Positions 47,071-56,395 are shown, counted from the stretch's first letter. The stretch: DNA of 64,000 nt from DATMNR01 sp963702765 (GCA_963702765.1 CAVPEB010000040.1:12088-76087), one strand, 5' to 3'. Translations and numbers: made by a program. The notes: generated by a model not told the origin, from the letters alone.

Positions 47071-49008
47071 TTATGTCATCCTGAGCGTCAGCGAAGGATC
47101 TCGTCCCTTGACCACACTATGCTCTACTACAACAAAAGCACAGCAGTCTAACTCGCGTCGGAGTAGGCGACGGACCTGGTGTTGGACTCGGTGTCGGGCT
47201 TGGTGTCGGACTCGGTGTCGGGCTTGGTTCGGACTCGGGCTTGGCGTCGGACTCGGTGTCGGACTCGGCTGTGCCGTAGGCGAGGGACTAGGAGTTACAG
47301 CAGGTGTACCATTTAAGTTCTTTACAGAAATGATGATTTGAGTAGTTGGACTTACAGAAGTGCCTGCGGATGGGCTTACCCCAGAAACGATATTTGGCTG
47401 TAAAGTTGGATCCGCTCCAGCAGATACAGCTTTAATATTGGTAAACCCAAGTTTCTTGAGTTGAGTTTCGTACGCTGCAAGCGTTGTAGTATTTGGTGTA
47501 AAAGCGGGTATGGCGACCTTCTGGACACCCATCAGTACTTCAATAGGAGAACCGCTAATCAGTTTATCTCCAGGATTTGGAGTCTGTTGGAGTACAACAC
47601 CATCTTTACTGCCATCTTGTGATCTCAATATAAATCCAGCGCTCGTGGCAGTGTTTGACGCATCTGTCCACGTCATTCCTTTCAGGTCAGGCACAGTAAC
47701 TTGAGTCACGACCTGTGTTGGAACACCTGCCTTACCACTGTTAAACACTGTATAAGCGACAAAAGCACTAAAACCTAACAATATCAAGGTTGCCAGAAGT
47801 ATAAGTACCGTGATAATACTGGCCAAACGTGAGTTGCTTTTGTTTTGAGGCACAGCCCCCGATCGGGGTATAGTTCCAACCTGCCCCGGACGAGGCGCAC
47901 TCGACTCGGGTATATACATAGGCGCGTTATATCTCTGCTGATTGAGAGCTATTGTCCTATCATCATCTGCGCCCACAACTCCACCTGCCCCATTACGGCC
48001 ATTATGGCTGGATGAGCCATTACCATTTGACAGCACGTCAGGCACTGGAGCAGGACTGCGTTGCTGACCTTCACGGGATGGGCTGGGACGACTTGAGTTG
48101 GGTCGTGGGGGAATCTGACTATAGGTAATAGGCACTGGCGAATGTCCAGGTGTCAATGGGGCTGCCACGAACTCGCCCAGTTCGTTATCTGCAAGCGATT
48201 CTAATTCTCGCGCCAGTTGTGAGCCGTCACGGAAACGCATTTCTGGCACTTTTTCCAGACAACGCAGGATAATTTCTTCCAGCGACGGAGTCAGATTCGG
48301 ATTGATCTGGCTTGGTGGAATCGGAATATCTTGAATATGCTGCATGGCCACTGCTACAGGAGATTCACCATCGAACGGCGGGTGACCCGTCACCATCTCG
48401 TACATCACAATGCCCAGAGCGTATACATCGGCAGCTGGACTCACAATCTCTCCCTGCGCTTGCTCCGGGGCGTAGTACTGCACCGTTCCTAAGGTCATGC
48501 CTGTCGTTGTGAGACGTTCCGCATTGATATCTTTGTACACGCTGGCAATGCCGAAATCCGTCAACTTGATCGACCCGCCTCGACCGACCAGCACATTCTG
48601 TGGTTTCACATCCCGATGCACGATATTCCGCCGGTGCGCAGCGCCCAGCCCCAGTGCTACGTCATGAGCAATGATAATGGCGCGATCCACATCCAGCACG
48701 CCTCGGGAACGCAGGTAGCGGCGCAGATCAGTCCCTTCGACCAACTCCATCACGATATAATAATTCCCATCAGTTTGCCCATAGTCAAAGACTTGCACAA
48801 TATTGGGATGCTGCAAGGCTGACGCTGCTTTCGCTTCGACCTGAAAGCGCCTCACGAACTTCGGATCGGTACTGTAAACCTCGCGTAGCACTTTCACTGC
48901 TACTGTACGATCCATCCGCAAATCCCGTGCACGATAAATAGTGGCCATGCCACCACGACCTATGGGGTCCTGTAACTGGTATCGATCTCCCAGAACTTCG
49001 ATCTGCAT
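47071..49008 (-). CDS. PASTA-domain Ser/Thr protein kinase (PknB type)
   Basis: About 645 residues from ATG 49008 (GGGGAG just upstream; an in-frame ATG at 49062 is less likely). Kinase domain: IGRGGMATIYRARDL, VAVKVL, NIVHRDVKPQNVLV, LTDFGIASV, GTVQYYAPEQAQGE. TM helix near residues 395-420 (ASIITVLILLATLILLGFSA). Two extracytoplasmic PASTA repeats (VPDLKGMTWTDASNTATSAG; IPAFTPNTTTLAAYETQLKK), as used to sense cell-wall fragments. The Thr-Pro-Ser-Pro tail is low-complexity; its last part reads RHRVRHQARHRVQ, a frameshifted version of the same repeat, and the frame then runs into a dispersed repeat. The true C-terminus is therefore probably a longer TPSP tail. Confidence 0.85.
   Translation of the reverse strand: MQIEVLGDRYQLQDPIGRGGMATIYRARDLRMDRTVAVKVLREVYSTDPKFVRRFQVEAKAASALQHPNIVQVFDYGQTDGNYYIVMELVEGTDLRRYLRSRGVLDVDRAIIIAHDVALGLGAAHRRNIVHRDVKPQNVLVGRGGSIKLTDFGIASVYKDINAERLTTTGMTLGTVQYYAPEQAQGEIVSPAADVYALGIVMYEMVTGHPPFDGESPVAVAMQHIQDIPIPPSQINPNLTPSLEEIILRCLEKVPEMRFRDGSQLARELESLADNELGEFVAAPLTPGHSPVPITYSQIPPRPNSSRPSPSREGQQRSPAPVPDVLSNGNGSSSHNGRNGAGGVVGADDDRTIALNQQRYNAPMYIPESSAPRPGQVGTIPRSGAVPQNKSNSRLASIITVLILLATLILLGFSAFVAYTVFNSGKAGVPTQVVTQVTVPDLKGMTWTDASNTATSAGFILRSQDGSKDGVVLQQTPNPGDKLISGSPIEVLMGVQKVAIPAFTPNTTTLAAYETQLKKLGFTNIKAVSAGADPTLQPNIVSGVSPSAGTSVSPTTQIIISVKNLNGTPAVTPSPSPTAQPSPTPSPTPSPSPNQARHRVRHQARHRVQHQVRRLLRRELDCCAFVVVEHSVVKGRDPSLTLRMT
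47074..47099 (+). repeat. TCATCCTGAGC...GAAGGATCT dispersed repeat, copy 4
   Basis: It overlaps the last codons of the PASTA kinase as read straight through (product ending DPSLTLRMT). Ending inside a repeat suggests the real kinase ends earlier. Confidence 0.7.
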
Positions 49009-49148
49009 AACTCCCCGCACATGTGAAAGGGTCGAGAGTATCACCCATTCAAAAAAACGCACTACATGCTATATGCTTGCGCACACTATTTTAACTCATT
49101 ATGCTATTTAATGGAACACTTTGTGCTAAAATTACACTTCTTTCCCGT

Positions 49149-51098
49149 TCAGCTTTGCAATCCCGCTGTGCCCCGTATCCGTTCGTCGCCTACACGACGT
49201 GTGATATGCCTCTCATCCATATGTTCAAGAAGAGGTAAAATATACTTTCGGGTAGTACCTAAGACATCGCGTGCTTCTGCCGCTGTCATTTTCTGATGTT
49301 CTTGCAAGAACCCAATAAGTTTTCCTATCGCTTCCTCATAGCTTTCACGTAGAAAAAGCACCGTATCATTGGCGCTCCCCAACTTCACCAGCTGCCCTTG
49401 CTCAATCAGCGATGCTAAAACTTCACCACCCACTATTGCTTCTGATTCTGAACGACCTGGAGGCATAAAGGGAGACTCTTGAAACATGCGTAGAAGTCGC
49501 TCCACTTGCTGCTGCTGTACAGTAGTAAATTCAGGCACAAATCCCGGTATTCGAATAAATCCTCCGGATGAGCCACTGGTGCTGGTCACCTCGGCTAGTT
49601 GCCCCTCTTCCTGCAATACAAGGAAAACCTCTGATGCCATTTTTGGGGGCAGATTCAAACGCGTACGCCATTCCTCTTTAGAAAGGCCACTGCGTAATGG
49701 ATGCAGGCGATGCTGCTCGCTTACCAATCGAATAGACTCTTCCTTCAAGGTCTCCCATATCGTTTGGGCAAACCAGAGTGAGCCAACTTTGCGTACTCGT
49801 TCCTCAGTTAACAACGTCTCCAATGTTTGCAATGTCACATCTCGGGATAAATTACTTTGCTTAGCAATCTCCGTTAATTCATAGCCTACCAATCCGCGTA
49901 TGGACTTCGCGCCAGGGCGAATCGTTTCACGTCTCCTATCCAACGCCGACAGCACCAACTCATCCGGTGATCCTCGTTCGAGCGTTTCCAGGGCCGCCAG
50001 TACAGGCTGCTGGAAACGGCGGTGATAGCGAGGATGCACATCGATTACCTCGCCTCCACCAATCGTTGAACTGGGGGACGAAATACGCAGGATAAAACGA
50101 TCGCGCCGCGCGACCACTGCGGGTGAACGTAATCTTATCTGTGCCAGTGCGCTCTTACCAGGTTTCAGTTCCTCAACATCCAACAGCCTCACCTTTGCAG
50201 GCACTTCCTGCGAACCACTATAGAAATCGATCTGAGTATTATGCCCTAGTGGACGAGCCACATCTGCCAATAGTTGAAGCCGCACATCAATCAACATAGT
50301 ACGCTGTAGTTGTCCGGGCAACGCTACCACGTTACCGCGCTCTAACTCGTTACGCGATACATTCGCTAAATTCATTGCTACGCGATTTCCAGGAGTGGTT
50401 ACCTCAACCTGGCGTCTATGCATCTGCAAACTACGTATGCGTGTCTTCAAACCTTGCGGTTGCACTTCCACTTCCTGTCCGGTTTTGAAGACACCATCCA
50501 ATTGTGTCCCGGTCACAACTGTGCCAAACCCAGTCATTGTGAAAACACGATCAATTGGCAGGCGAGGACGAGCGATGTTTTGCCGATCCTCAGTCTCATC
50601 AAAAATCCTCTCAAACTGCGCAACTAATTCGGGAAGTCCTTCTCCCGTATAGGCGGAAACAGGGATAATCTCAGCGCTAGCCAACGTGGTCGGTTTCAAT
50701 TGCTCAGCTACCTCTTCACGCACAAGTTCGATCCACTCCTCATCGACAAGATCAGCCTTGGTAAGCGCAACTACACCCCTTCGCACACCTAAAAGATCAA
50801 GAATTGCCAGGTGTTCGCGTGTTTGAGGCATGATACCCTCATCGGCAGCAATCACCAGTAATGCAGCATCAATACCGCCCACACCCGCTAGCATATTCTT
50901 AATAAAACCTTCATGGCCCGGCACATCCACTATACCAACCTCGCGTCCTCCTGGAAGCTTCAACCAGGCAAATCCCAGATCAATGGTCATGCCACGTTCC
51001 TTCTCTTCGGCCAGTCGATCAGGATCTATACCGGTGAGTGCTTTTACCAGAGTCGATTTGCCATGATCAATATGTCCAGCGGTACCAATACAACTCAT
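49149..51098 (-). CDS. selB: Selenocysteine-specific elongation factor SelB
   Basis: A 649-residue translational GTPase. G1 GTAGHIDHGKST, switch EEKERGMTIDLGFAWL, G3 DVPGHEGF, G4 TKADLV. Domains II-III follow (VFTMTGFGTVVTGTQLDG) and the C-terminal winged-helix region (about 400-649, GLSKEEWRTRLNLPP; YILPLLEHMDERHITRRVGD) that reads the SECIS hairpin. It delivers Sec-tRNA to UGA codons. selA, selC and selD are not in the window, but SelB alone implies a Sec pathway in the genome. Divergent from uvrC across a large palindrome. Confidence 0.92.
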   Translation of the reverse strand: MSCIGTAGHIDHGKSTLVKALTGIDPDRLAEEKERGMTIDLGFAWLKLPGGREVGIVDVPGHEGFIKNMLAGVGGIDAALLVIAADEGIMPQTREHLAILDLLGVRRGVVALTKADLVDEEWIELVREEVAEQLKPTTLASAEIIPVSAYTGEGLPELVAQFERIFDETEDRQNIARPRLPIDRVFTMTGFGTVVTGTQLDGVFKTGQEVEVQPQGLKTRIRSLQMHRRQVEVTTPGNRVAMNLANVSRNELERGNVVALPGQLQRTMLIDVRLQLLADVARPLGHNTQIDFYSGSQEVPAKVRLLDVEELKPGKSALAQIRLRSPAVVARRDRFILRISSPSSTIGGGEVIDVHPRYHRRFQQPVLAALETLERGSPDELVLSALDRRRETIRPGAKSIRGLVGYELTEIAKQSNLSRDVTLQTLETLLTEERVRKVGSLWFAQTIWETLKEESIRLVSEQHRLHPLRSGLSKEEWRTRLNLPPKMASEVFLVLQEEGQLAEVTSTSGSSGGFIRIPGFVPEFTTVQQQQVERLLRMFQESPFMPPGRSESEAIVGGEVLASLIEQGQLVKLGSANDTVLFLRESYEEAIGKLIGFLQEHQKMTAAEARDVLGTTRKYILPLLEHMDERHITRRVGDERIRGTAGLQS

Positions 51099-51335
51099 AT
51101 CAGATAACCTAAAGAGTAAATATATAACTCGCGTTTCTCTGCAACAGGAAACGACAGCGTGGAACAGGATGATAACGTGCCTTAGTATACAACAGCCTGC
51201 TTATTCTGACTATCCTTAGAGTGGTACTTCCTCACAAATTTAATGGTATTTTCGCACAAAATGTCGCTTTTCTTCGATTGAAACCGGGCCTCTCAAAAGT
51301 CACGCAGTGATATTCTCTACGCGCCTGTGGCGGGC

Positions 51336-51403
51336 TTTTATGAGGGTGTGAAAAGTATGTGTGTGCCCGCGGGCACACACATACTTTTCACACCCTCATA
51401 AAA
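51336..51403. repeat. 68-bp perfect palindrome in the selB/uvrC gap
   Basis: 34-bp arms with no loop; arm sequence begins TTTTATGAGGGTGTG and the centre is CCCGCGGG. Every base from 51336 to 51403 pairs. A small separate hairpin GGCTCGC-TT-GCGAGCC follows at 51406-51421. It lies between divergent genes and could extrude as a cruciform, be an operator, or be a dispersed repeat. Confidence 0.9.
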
Positions 51404-51501
51404 TAGGCTCGCTTGCGAGCCAGGCAAATGCAATATATGCAAATGTGCTATACTGTGAAGGTGCGACGAAAGCTCCAAAACACGAATCCTCGGGACATAT
51501 C

Positions 51502-53448
51502 ATGAACGAAAAAATCCAGTCTGTACTCAACTCACTACCGCATAAGCCAGGCATCTACTTGATGAAAGATGCTCAAGGCACAATTCTGTACGTTGGCAAA
51601 GCCATTTCGCTCTATAATCGCGTGCGTTCCTACTTCCAGGAATCCAGTGCTCTCAGCCCGAAGAACCGTAGTATGGTAGCAAAGATCGAGGATATTGAGT
51701 TCCTCGTCGTTAAAAATGAAGTTGAAGCGCTTGTGCTTGAGAGCAACTATATCAAGCAATACCGCCCCAAATACAATGTGCTTCTACGCGACGATAAAAG
51801 CTACCCTTACATCAAAGTATCATTGACCGAGGACTTTCCTCGCGTGTATCGTGTGCGCAGTTTTCAGCGCGATGGCAATCGCTATTTCGGCCCCTATACC
51901 AACTCTGGCGCGGTTGACTCAACACTAGACTTGCTCAATAAGCTTTTTGCATTCCGCACCTGTCGATACGACGCCTCTACCTGGGCGCCACCTCGCAGCG
52001 GCGAACCACCTTCTGGATGGAAGCAAAAGCTGCTGCCTCGCCCCTGTACGCAATACTACATTCATCGCTGTATCGCTCCCTGCGTGGCATACGCTACGCG
52101 AGAGGAATACGATGCCGTAATCCAGCAAGTAATCTTGTTTCTGGAGGGTAAACATGACGAGGTGGTTAAAACGTTACAGGAGCAGATGCAGCTAGCAGCC
52201 GAAAACCTTAACTTCGAAGAGGCAGCCCGTATCCGTGACCGAATCAAGGCAGTCGAGCGTATCCTGGAAAAGCAGCGCGTCATCCACACTGAGGGGCAGG
52301 ACGACCAGGATGTAATTGCTCTCGCCAGCGGTGAGGATGAAACCTGCGCCCTGGTTTTCTTTTTCCGCAGTGGCAAGCTCGTTGGGCGAGAATTTTTTAT
52401 CTTGCAGGGAACGCGCGATAGCAGTTCAGGCGAAGTAATGAGTTCATTCATACAGCAATTCTATGAAAGTTCACCACACGTCCCTGCCGAAATGATTGTC
52501 GAAGCCGAGCCGGACGACAAACTCGTTGTCCAAAGCTGGCTCAAAGAGAAACGTGGAGGAGCGGTAAGCATTGCTGCACCTAAACGTGGCGAAAAGTTGC
52601 GCTTGATCGAGATGGTAAAACAAAATGCTCAGGAAATATTGGAGCAACAGCGCATTAAGTGGCTCACCGACAGTCAGAAAACACAACTGGCGCTAGAGGA
52701 ACTACAGGAGGCGCTTAACCTGGCTGCGCCACCACAACGTATCGAATGTTACGACATCTCGAATACGCAAGGCACAAACTCGGTGGGAGCGATGGTTGTT
52801 TTCGAGGCAGGACGCCCCAAGAGCAGTGAGTACCGGCGTTTTAAGATTAAAACGGTCGAAGGGCCTAACGACTTTGCAAGCCACCAGGAGATGTTACGCA
52901 GGAGATTTCGCAGGCAATCCTCAAATAACAGCGAAATCGAGATCGCTCTTGAAGAAAACGCGAGTGAAGACACACCACAAATAGAACAAGAGACACCTTT
53001 GCAACACGAATGGGCCATGCCCGACCTGATTATCATCGACGGGGGCAAAGGACAACTTAGCGCTGCAATGGAAGTATTGCAGGAACTTCACATCGACATC
53101 CCAACCGTAGGTCTGGCGAAAGAGAATGAAGAGATTTTTGTGCCCGGGTCTCCAGATCCCATTATCTTGCCTCGCTCGTCCCAGGGGCTCTACATGGTAC
53201 AACGCATTCGTGATGAAGCCCATCGCTTTGGCATTACCTATCACCGCAAGCTACGCTCCGATCGCACATTCAAGTCAGTTTTAGACGAAATTCCAGGCAT
53301 AGGGCCAAAGCGCAAACAGGCGCTCATGAAGCACTACGGCTCAGTTCGCGCTATCAGTGCAGCTAGCATCGACGATCTCGCGTCCCTCAACGGCATGACT
53401 CGTGATGCTGCCCAAAAAGTAAAGGAATACATTGGACGTGTCGAATAA
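51502..53448 (+). CDS. uvrC: Excinuclease ABC subunit C
   Basis: 648 residues from ATG 51502; in-frame codons back to 51361 lie in the palindrome and are excluded. GIY-YIG nuclease domain (KPGIYLMKDAQGTILYVGKA, NRVRSYFQ), UVR helical hairpin (NLNFEEAARIRDRIKAVERI), the RNase-H-like 5' nuclease (ECYDISNTQGTNSVGAMVVF, FKIKTVEGPNDFASHQEMLR, LIIIDGGKGQLSAA) and a C-terminal HhH pair (IPGIGPKRKQALMKHYGSVR). It makes both incisions in nucleotide excision repair with UvrA and UvrB. Intact. SelB lies divergently upstream. Confidence 0.93.
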   Translation: MNEKIQSVLNSLPHKPGIYLMKDAQGTILYVGKAISLYNRVRSYFQESSALSPKNRSMVAKIEDIEFLVVKNEVEALVLESNYIKQYRPKYNVLLRDDKSYPYIKVSLTEDFPRVYRVRSFQRDGNRYFGPYTNSGAVDSTLDLLNKLFAFRTCRYDASTWAPPRSGEPPSGWKQKLLPRPCTQYYIHRCIAPCVAYATREEYDAVIQQVILFLEGKHDEVVKTLQEQMQLAAENLNFEEAARIRDRIKAVERILEKQRVIHTEGQDDQDVIALASGEDETCALVFFFRSGKLVGREFFILQGTRDSSSGEVMSSFIQQFYESSPHVPAEMIVEAEPDDKLVVQSWLKEKRGGAVSIAAPKRGEKLRLIEMVKQNAQEILEQQRIKWLTDSQKTQLALEELQEALNLAAPPQRIECYDISNTQGTNSVGAMVVFEAGRPKSSEYRRFKIKTVEGPNDFASHQEMLRRRFRRQSSNNSEIEIALEENASEDTPQIEQETPLQHEWAMPDLIIIDGGKGQLSAAMEVLQELHIDIPTVGLAKENEEIFVPGSPDPIILPRSSQGLYMVQRIRDEAHRFGITYHRKLRSDRTFKSVLDEIPGIGPKRKQALMKHYGSVRAISAASIDDLASLNGMTRDAAQKVKEYIGRVE

Positions 53449-53647
53449 AGGTATACCTCCATGAAATGAACAGTTCCCCAGGCCAGATTTCTACATTGCA
53501 GAGATGCAATCAATTATCCATCTGGAATACTTTCCACCTCCTGTCGCGTTATAATGAATAGGCGCGTTTCATTGTTAGCACTCCCATAAAACGATTGACA
53601 ACAATGAAGCTGCACGCTATATAATAGTAATCATCATAATCAATCAG

Positions 53648-53876
53648 CAGGAGCGTAGAGGACTTTATCCTTTACTGGATTTAAGGTATCCCAAAAATCT
53701 CGTTTTACTGCCTAAGGTAGCAAACAGGAGTGCAGAGGACTCGTCCTTTGCCAAGGTTTGGACTATCCCCAAAATCCTTCTCCGCTGGAAGTGACAAGGA
53801 CAGGAGTGCAGAGGACGCAGTCCTTTGCCGGGGTTTGGGGTGTCCCCAAACCCCCTCCTTCGCCGCCGCAGGCGGC
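53648..53876 (+). repeat. Three tandem copies of the three-hairpin repeat (53648, 53725, 53801)
   Basis: Each ~75-bp copy starts CAGGAG(T/C)G(C/T)AGAGGA. Hairpin 1: GTAGAGGA/TCCTTTAC, GCAGAGGAC/GTCCTTTGC and the same again. Hairpin 2: degenerate in the first two, TTTGGGG-TG-TCCCCAAA in the third. Hairpin 3: CTGCC-TAA-GGTAG, CGCT-GGA-AGTG, GCCGCC-GCA-GGCGGC. The C-G to T-A exchange in copy one of hairpin 1 keeps pairing. Located after uvrC and before fmdB. Confidence 0.8.
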
Positions 53877-53959
53877 AAGAAAAAGAAAGCTGATAAGAAA
53901 CCTTCTTATCTTCTTATATCTGAAAGCGCGTAGCAAAACAACTTAGAGGTAACAACAAC

Positions 53960-54304
53960 ATGCCAACATATGAATATCTCTGCCGCACATGCAGCCACAG
54001 ATTTGAAACCTGGCAAAAAATGACCGACGACTCCCTGACAACCTGCCCGGAATGTGGCGGCTCCATCCGCAGAGTATTCTTCCCAGCAGGCGTCGTCTTT
54101 AAAGGATCCGGATTCTACAAAACAGATCACAAAACATCCAGCTCAGCAGTAAACGAAAATGGCAACGCCAACAAGAGCGAAAAGACCGAATCCACCAAAG
54201 AAGGTGAAACAAAAACTGCCAGCGAAAGCAAATCAAACGAGAGCAGCACAGAAAAATCCGGCACCAAAACAAACGACAACAAAGTAACAGCCAACACAAA
54301 ATAA
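53960..54304 (+). CDS. FmdB-family zinc-ribbon protein
   Basis: A 114-residue protein. Residues 1-40 are the zinc ribbon MPTYEYLCRTCSHRFETWQK ... TTCPECGG, with two CxxC pairs; the VFFPAGVVFKGSGFYKTD strand follows. The C-terminal 60 residues are a low-complexity Lys/Glu/Ser/Thr tail, likely disordered. The FmdB/putative-regulatory-protein family may bind zinc and nucleic acid; role unknown. Followed by a 73-residue gene 13 nt downstream. Confidence 0.85.
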   Translation: MPTYEYLCRTCSHRFETWQKMTDDSLTTCPECGGSIRRVFFPAGVVFKGSGFYKTDHKTSSSAVNENGNANKSEKTESTKEGETKTASESKSNESSTEKSGTKTNDNKVTANTK

Positions 54305-54317
54305 GAAGCAAACAAAC

Positions 54318-54539
54318 ATGACAGAGTCAACTCTTGCAATCATGCAACGTCGACAAATCGAAATAGCCATTGGTGAATTACTACTGACTTCCGATCACTA
54401 CATGCGATTGGGGATTATTGAACGACTCCACCATCTAATTTCACACGCAGACCCAAGCCTGGATATCACACAACTAAGCGAGATAGCCCAGGAAGAACTA
54501 CAAGAACTCGATTTGCTATCAGATATAGATAATTCATAA
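54318..54539 (+). CDS. Small hypothetical protein downstream of FmdB
   Basis: A 73-residue helical protein: MTESTLAIMQRRQIEIAIGE, DHYMRLGIIERLHHLISHAD, ending ELDLLSDIDNS (acidic tail). No membrane segment, no Cys. The 13-nt gap to fmdB and shared strand suggest one operon. No family recognised. Confidence 0.55.
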   Translation: MTESTLAIMQRRQIEIAIGELLLTSDHYMRLGIIERLHHLISHADPSLDITQLSEIAQEELQELDLLSDIDNS

Positions 54540-54686
54540 GAGCTGACGAAACACGTGAACTCCAGGATAAATTACCAGATTATCCTACAGCAGCTATCCC
54601 TCTGGCAGAGTGCTACTAAAACTGGGTATACTACCTATAACAAACGCACCCTCAAATGAAGTGAGGAAGATCGGTGAGGTATGTAA

Positions 54687-55454
54687 ATGGAGTACGAGCA
54701 ACCACAGGACGAAGTTATAGCAGCTTTACAAAAGCAGATTGACGAGCTTACTGGGAACAACCTCCACTTGAAGGAGCAACTGGCACGCAAAGAACAATTT
54801 ACGGCCATGATCGCGCATGAGTTACGCAGCCCGCTAACTCCCATCATCAACTATGCCCATATCGTAGCCCGCCCAAATCAGCGACAAGAAACCATCGAAC
54901 GAGGCACCAACATTATCATCAGCCAGGCCTGGCGTTTATCACGTCTCGTCAGCGACTTACTGGACTCTTCTCGCCTGACCAGTGGACAGTTTACCCTGGC
55001 CTGCAACCCTTGCGATGCAGTCAAACTGGTGAAAGAAACGGTCGAACAACTGAGACCCATCGCCCCATACCACACATTCACAGTAGAAGTACCCGACTCT
55101 CCCATCATAGGTAACTGGGATTACGGTCGCCTCCAGCAAGCATTGGGGAACCTGATTGACAACGCCATCAAATACTCTCCCGAAGAAACAACCATAACAA
55201 TCCAGGCCTCCCTCTTCCCAGGCAAAGTCTCTATCAGAGTACACAACGAAGGCCAAAGCATACCCTTCGCAGAAGTCGACCAACTATTTCGCCCCTACAG
55301 CCGATTAGCAACTAGCGGCCGCCAGAAAGGTTCTGGCCTTGGCCTCTACATCGCAAAAAGCATCATAGATGCCCACGGCGGAACCCTCCAACTCGAACCA
55401 TCCACCGAAGAGCAACAAGGCACAACCTTCACATTCGACCTACCCCTCCCCTAA
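54687..55454 (+). CDS. Short sensor histidine kinase without input domain
   Basis: A 255-residue soluble kinase. A coiled coil (about 8-40) leads to HisKA with MIAHELRSPLTPIINYAHIV (phospho-acceptor His), then HATPase_c: N-box LIDNAIKYSPEE, G1 RVHNEGQSIP, G2 GSGLGLYIAKSII. Asp of the usual G1 DxGxG is Asn-Glu (HNEG), a less common variant. No PAS, GAF or TM region, so it must be activated by a partner or by the coiled coil. GTGAGG lies near the ATG. Followed by repeat copies beginning 1 nt after its stop. Confidence 0.8.
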   Translation: MEYEQPQDEVIAALQKQIDELTGNNLHLKEQLARKEQFTAMIAHELRSPLTPIINYAHIVARPNQRQETIERGTNIIISQAWRLSRLVSDLLDSSRLTSGQFTLACNPCDAVKLVKETVEQLRPIAPYHTFTVEVPDSPIIGNWDYGRLQQALGNLIDNAIKYSPEETTITIQASLFPGKVSIRVHNEGQSIPFAEVDQLFRPYSRLATSGRQKGSGLGLYIAKSIIDAHGGTLQLEPSTEEQQGTTFTFDLPLP

Positions 55455-55653
55455 CAGGAGTGCCAAGAACTTTATCGCATGAGGAGTGCAGAGGACTGCA
55501 GTCCTTTGCCGGAGTTCAAGTTATCCCCGAAAATCCCTTTTCCCTCACTTGCCGCAGGCAACTAACAGAGCAGGAGTGCAGAGGACGCAGTCCTTTGCGG
55601 GGGTTCGGGGTGTCCCCGAAAAATACTTTTTATCTCCTGCCGCCGAAGGCGGC
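55455..55653 (+). repeat. Partial plus two full copies of the three-hairpin repeat (55455, 55481, 55571)
   Basis: The partial copy starts directly at the histidine kinase stop. Full copies: hairpin 1 GCAGAGGAC..GTCCTTTGC in both; hairpin 2 TTCGGGG-TG-TCCCCGAA in 55571 (paired change from TTTGGGG/CCCCAAA) and weakened in 55481; hairpin 3 TTGCC-GCA-GGCAA (55481) and GCCGCC-GAA-GGCGGC (55571). Confidence 0.8.
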
Positions 55654-55668
55654 CAGTCAACAAGCCCC

Positions 55669-55704
55669 CGGGTTAACCCTGTCTAAATAGACAGGGTTAA
55701 CCCG
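55669..55704. terminator. 17-bp perfect hairpin, bidirectional
   Basis: CGGGTTAACCCTGTCTA, AA, then its exact complement. It follows the repeat cluster. No T-run on either side; it can act as an RNA roadblock or a protein site. Confidence 0.6.
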
Positions 55705-56035
55705 TCATAACTATCTGCACAAAAAACCGTCGAAACTAGCGGTGCGCAACACAAAAACCAAAGCTATACTTACAACTGTGCAGAGGAAACTACCAGCACA
55801 ACCCTACGACCGACACAGCGCTGATTGTGGAACCCGGCGCAGTGCCAGCCGTTCAGACAAAACACTCTCAAATCTGCGTGCGAGGCGGACCACAAAAGCA
55901 GTGCTTTGTCGAGAGATATCATCGGATATGGTATCGCAGGGAAATGCTGGTAGGGACCATACAACCTTTATTTGCACAAACAACACAAACACATCGTCCA
56001 AAACAAACAGAAAAGCAGCGCAAAAGGAGAAGAAC
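55705..56035. other. Intergenic, 331 bp, unexplained
   Basis: A TATACT box near 55769 without a clear -35. The sequence is open in-frame to the next gene but starts with no ribosome-binding site, so it is not counted as coding. The region is not similar to tmRNA, 6S, SRP or RNase P RNA by eye. Confidence 0.3.
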
Positions 56036-56326
56036 ATGGCACAATGGGCTTACAAAGTAGCATACATTGATTATCGCGGGCGTATATCTAGCGAAGGGCT
56101 CGAGACACTCATCGGCAATGAGCGACGCAGCACCTTCGCCCGTCGCTACATGAATACACTTGGACAAGAGGGATGGGAGCTTGTCGGCATCCAACCTCTA
56201 ACCGCAAACTCAGCCTATTATGTATTCAAACGTCCCGCACAAGAAGGCGATTTCGCAGACGAGGCGCCAGCAGAATCCAGTTCTGAGACTCCATCCAGCA
56301 GCGGCCCAACTGTAGAGACAGCCTAG
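56036..56326 (+). CDS. DUF4177-like small protein
   Basis: 96 residues from ATG 56036, with AAAAGGAGAAG upstream. The first 60 residues (WAYKVAYIDYRGRISSEGLE, MNTLGQEGWELVGIQPLTAN, SAYYVFKRP) fit the DUF4177 pattern: a short beta-alpha-beta unit with GWELV. The last 30 residues are an acidic Ser/Glu-rich tail. Probably cytosolic; role unknown. Terminator at 56358. Confidence 0.7.
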   Translation: MAQWAYKVAYIDYRGRISSEGLETLIGNERRSTFARRYMNTLGQEGWELVGIQPLTANSAYYVFKRPAQEGDFADEAPAESSSETPSSSGPTVETA

Positions 56327-56357
56327 AACATTCTTTTCCAGGAAGACCCCGATTTCA

Positions 56358-56395
56358 GGCAGAGGGCGCTTATAGAGTTAGCGCCCTCTGCCTTT
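56358..56395 (+). terminator. Terminator of the DUF4177-like gene
   Basis: GGCAGAGGGCGCT / AGCGCCCTCTGCC (13 bp), 9-nt loop, then TTT; 31 nt after the stop. It also lies 22 nt past the stop of the convergent MOSC gene. Confidence 0.7.

Noticed and set aside
51361..51501. 47-codon N-terminal extension of UvrC
   Set aside because: The codons lie in the 68-bp palindrome; UvrC proteins start at the GIY-YIG domain as given by ATG 51502.
55742..56035. 98-codon N-terminal extension of the DUF4177-like protein
   Set aside because: Polar low-similarity sequence without a ribosome-binding site; ATG 56036 has AAAAGGAG and starts exactly at the conserved domain.
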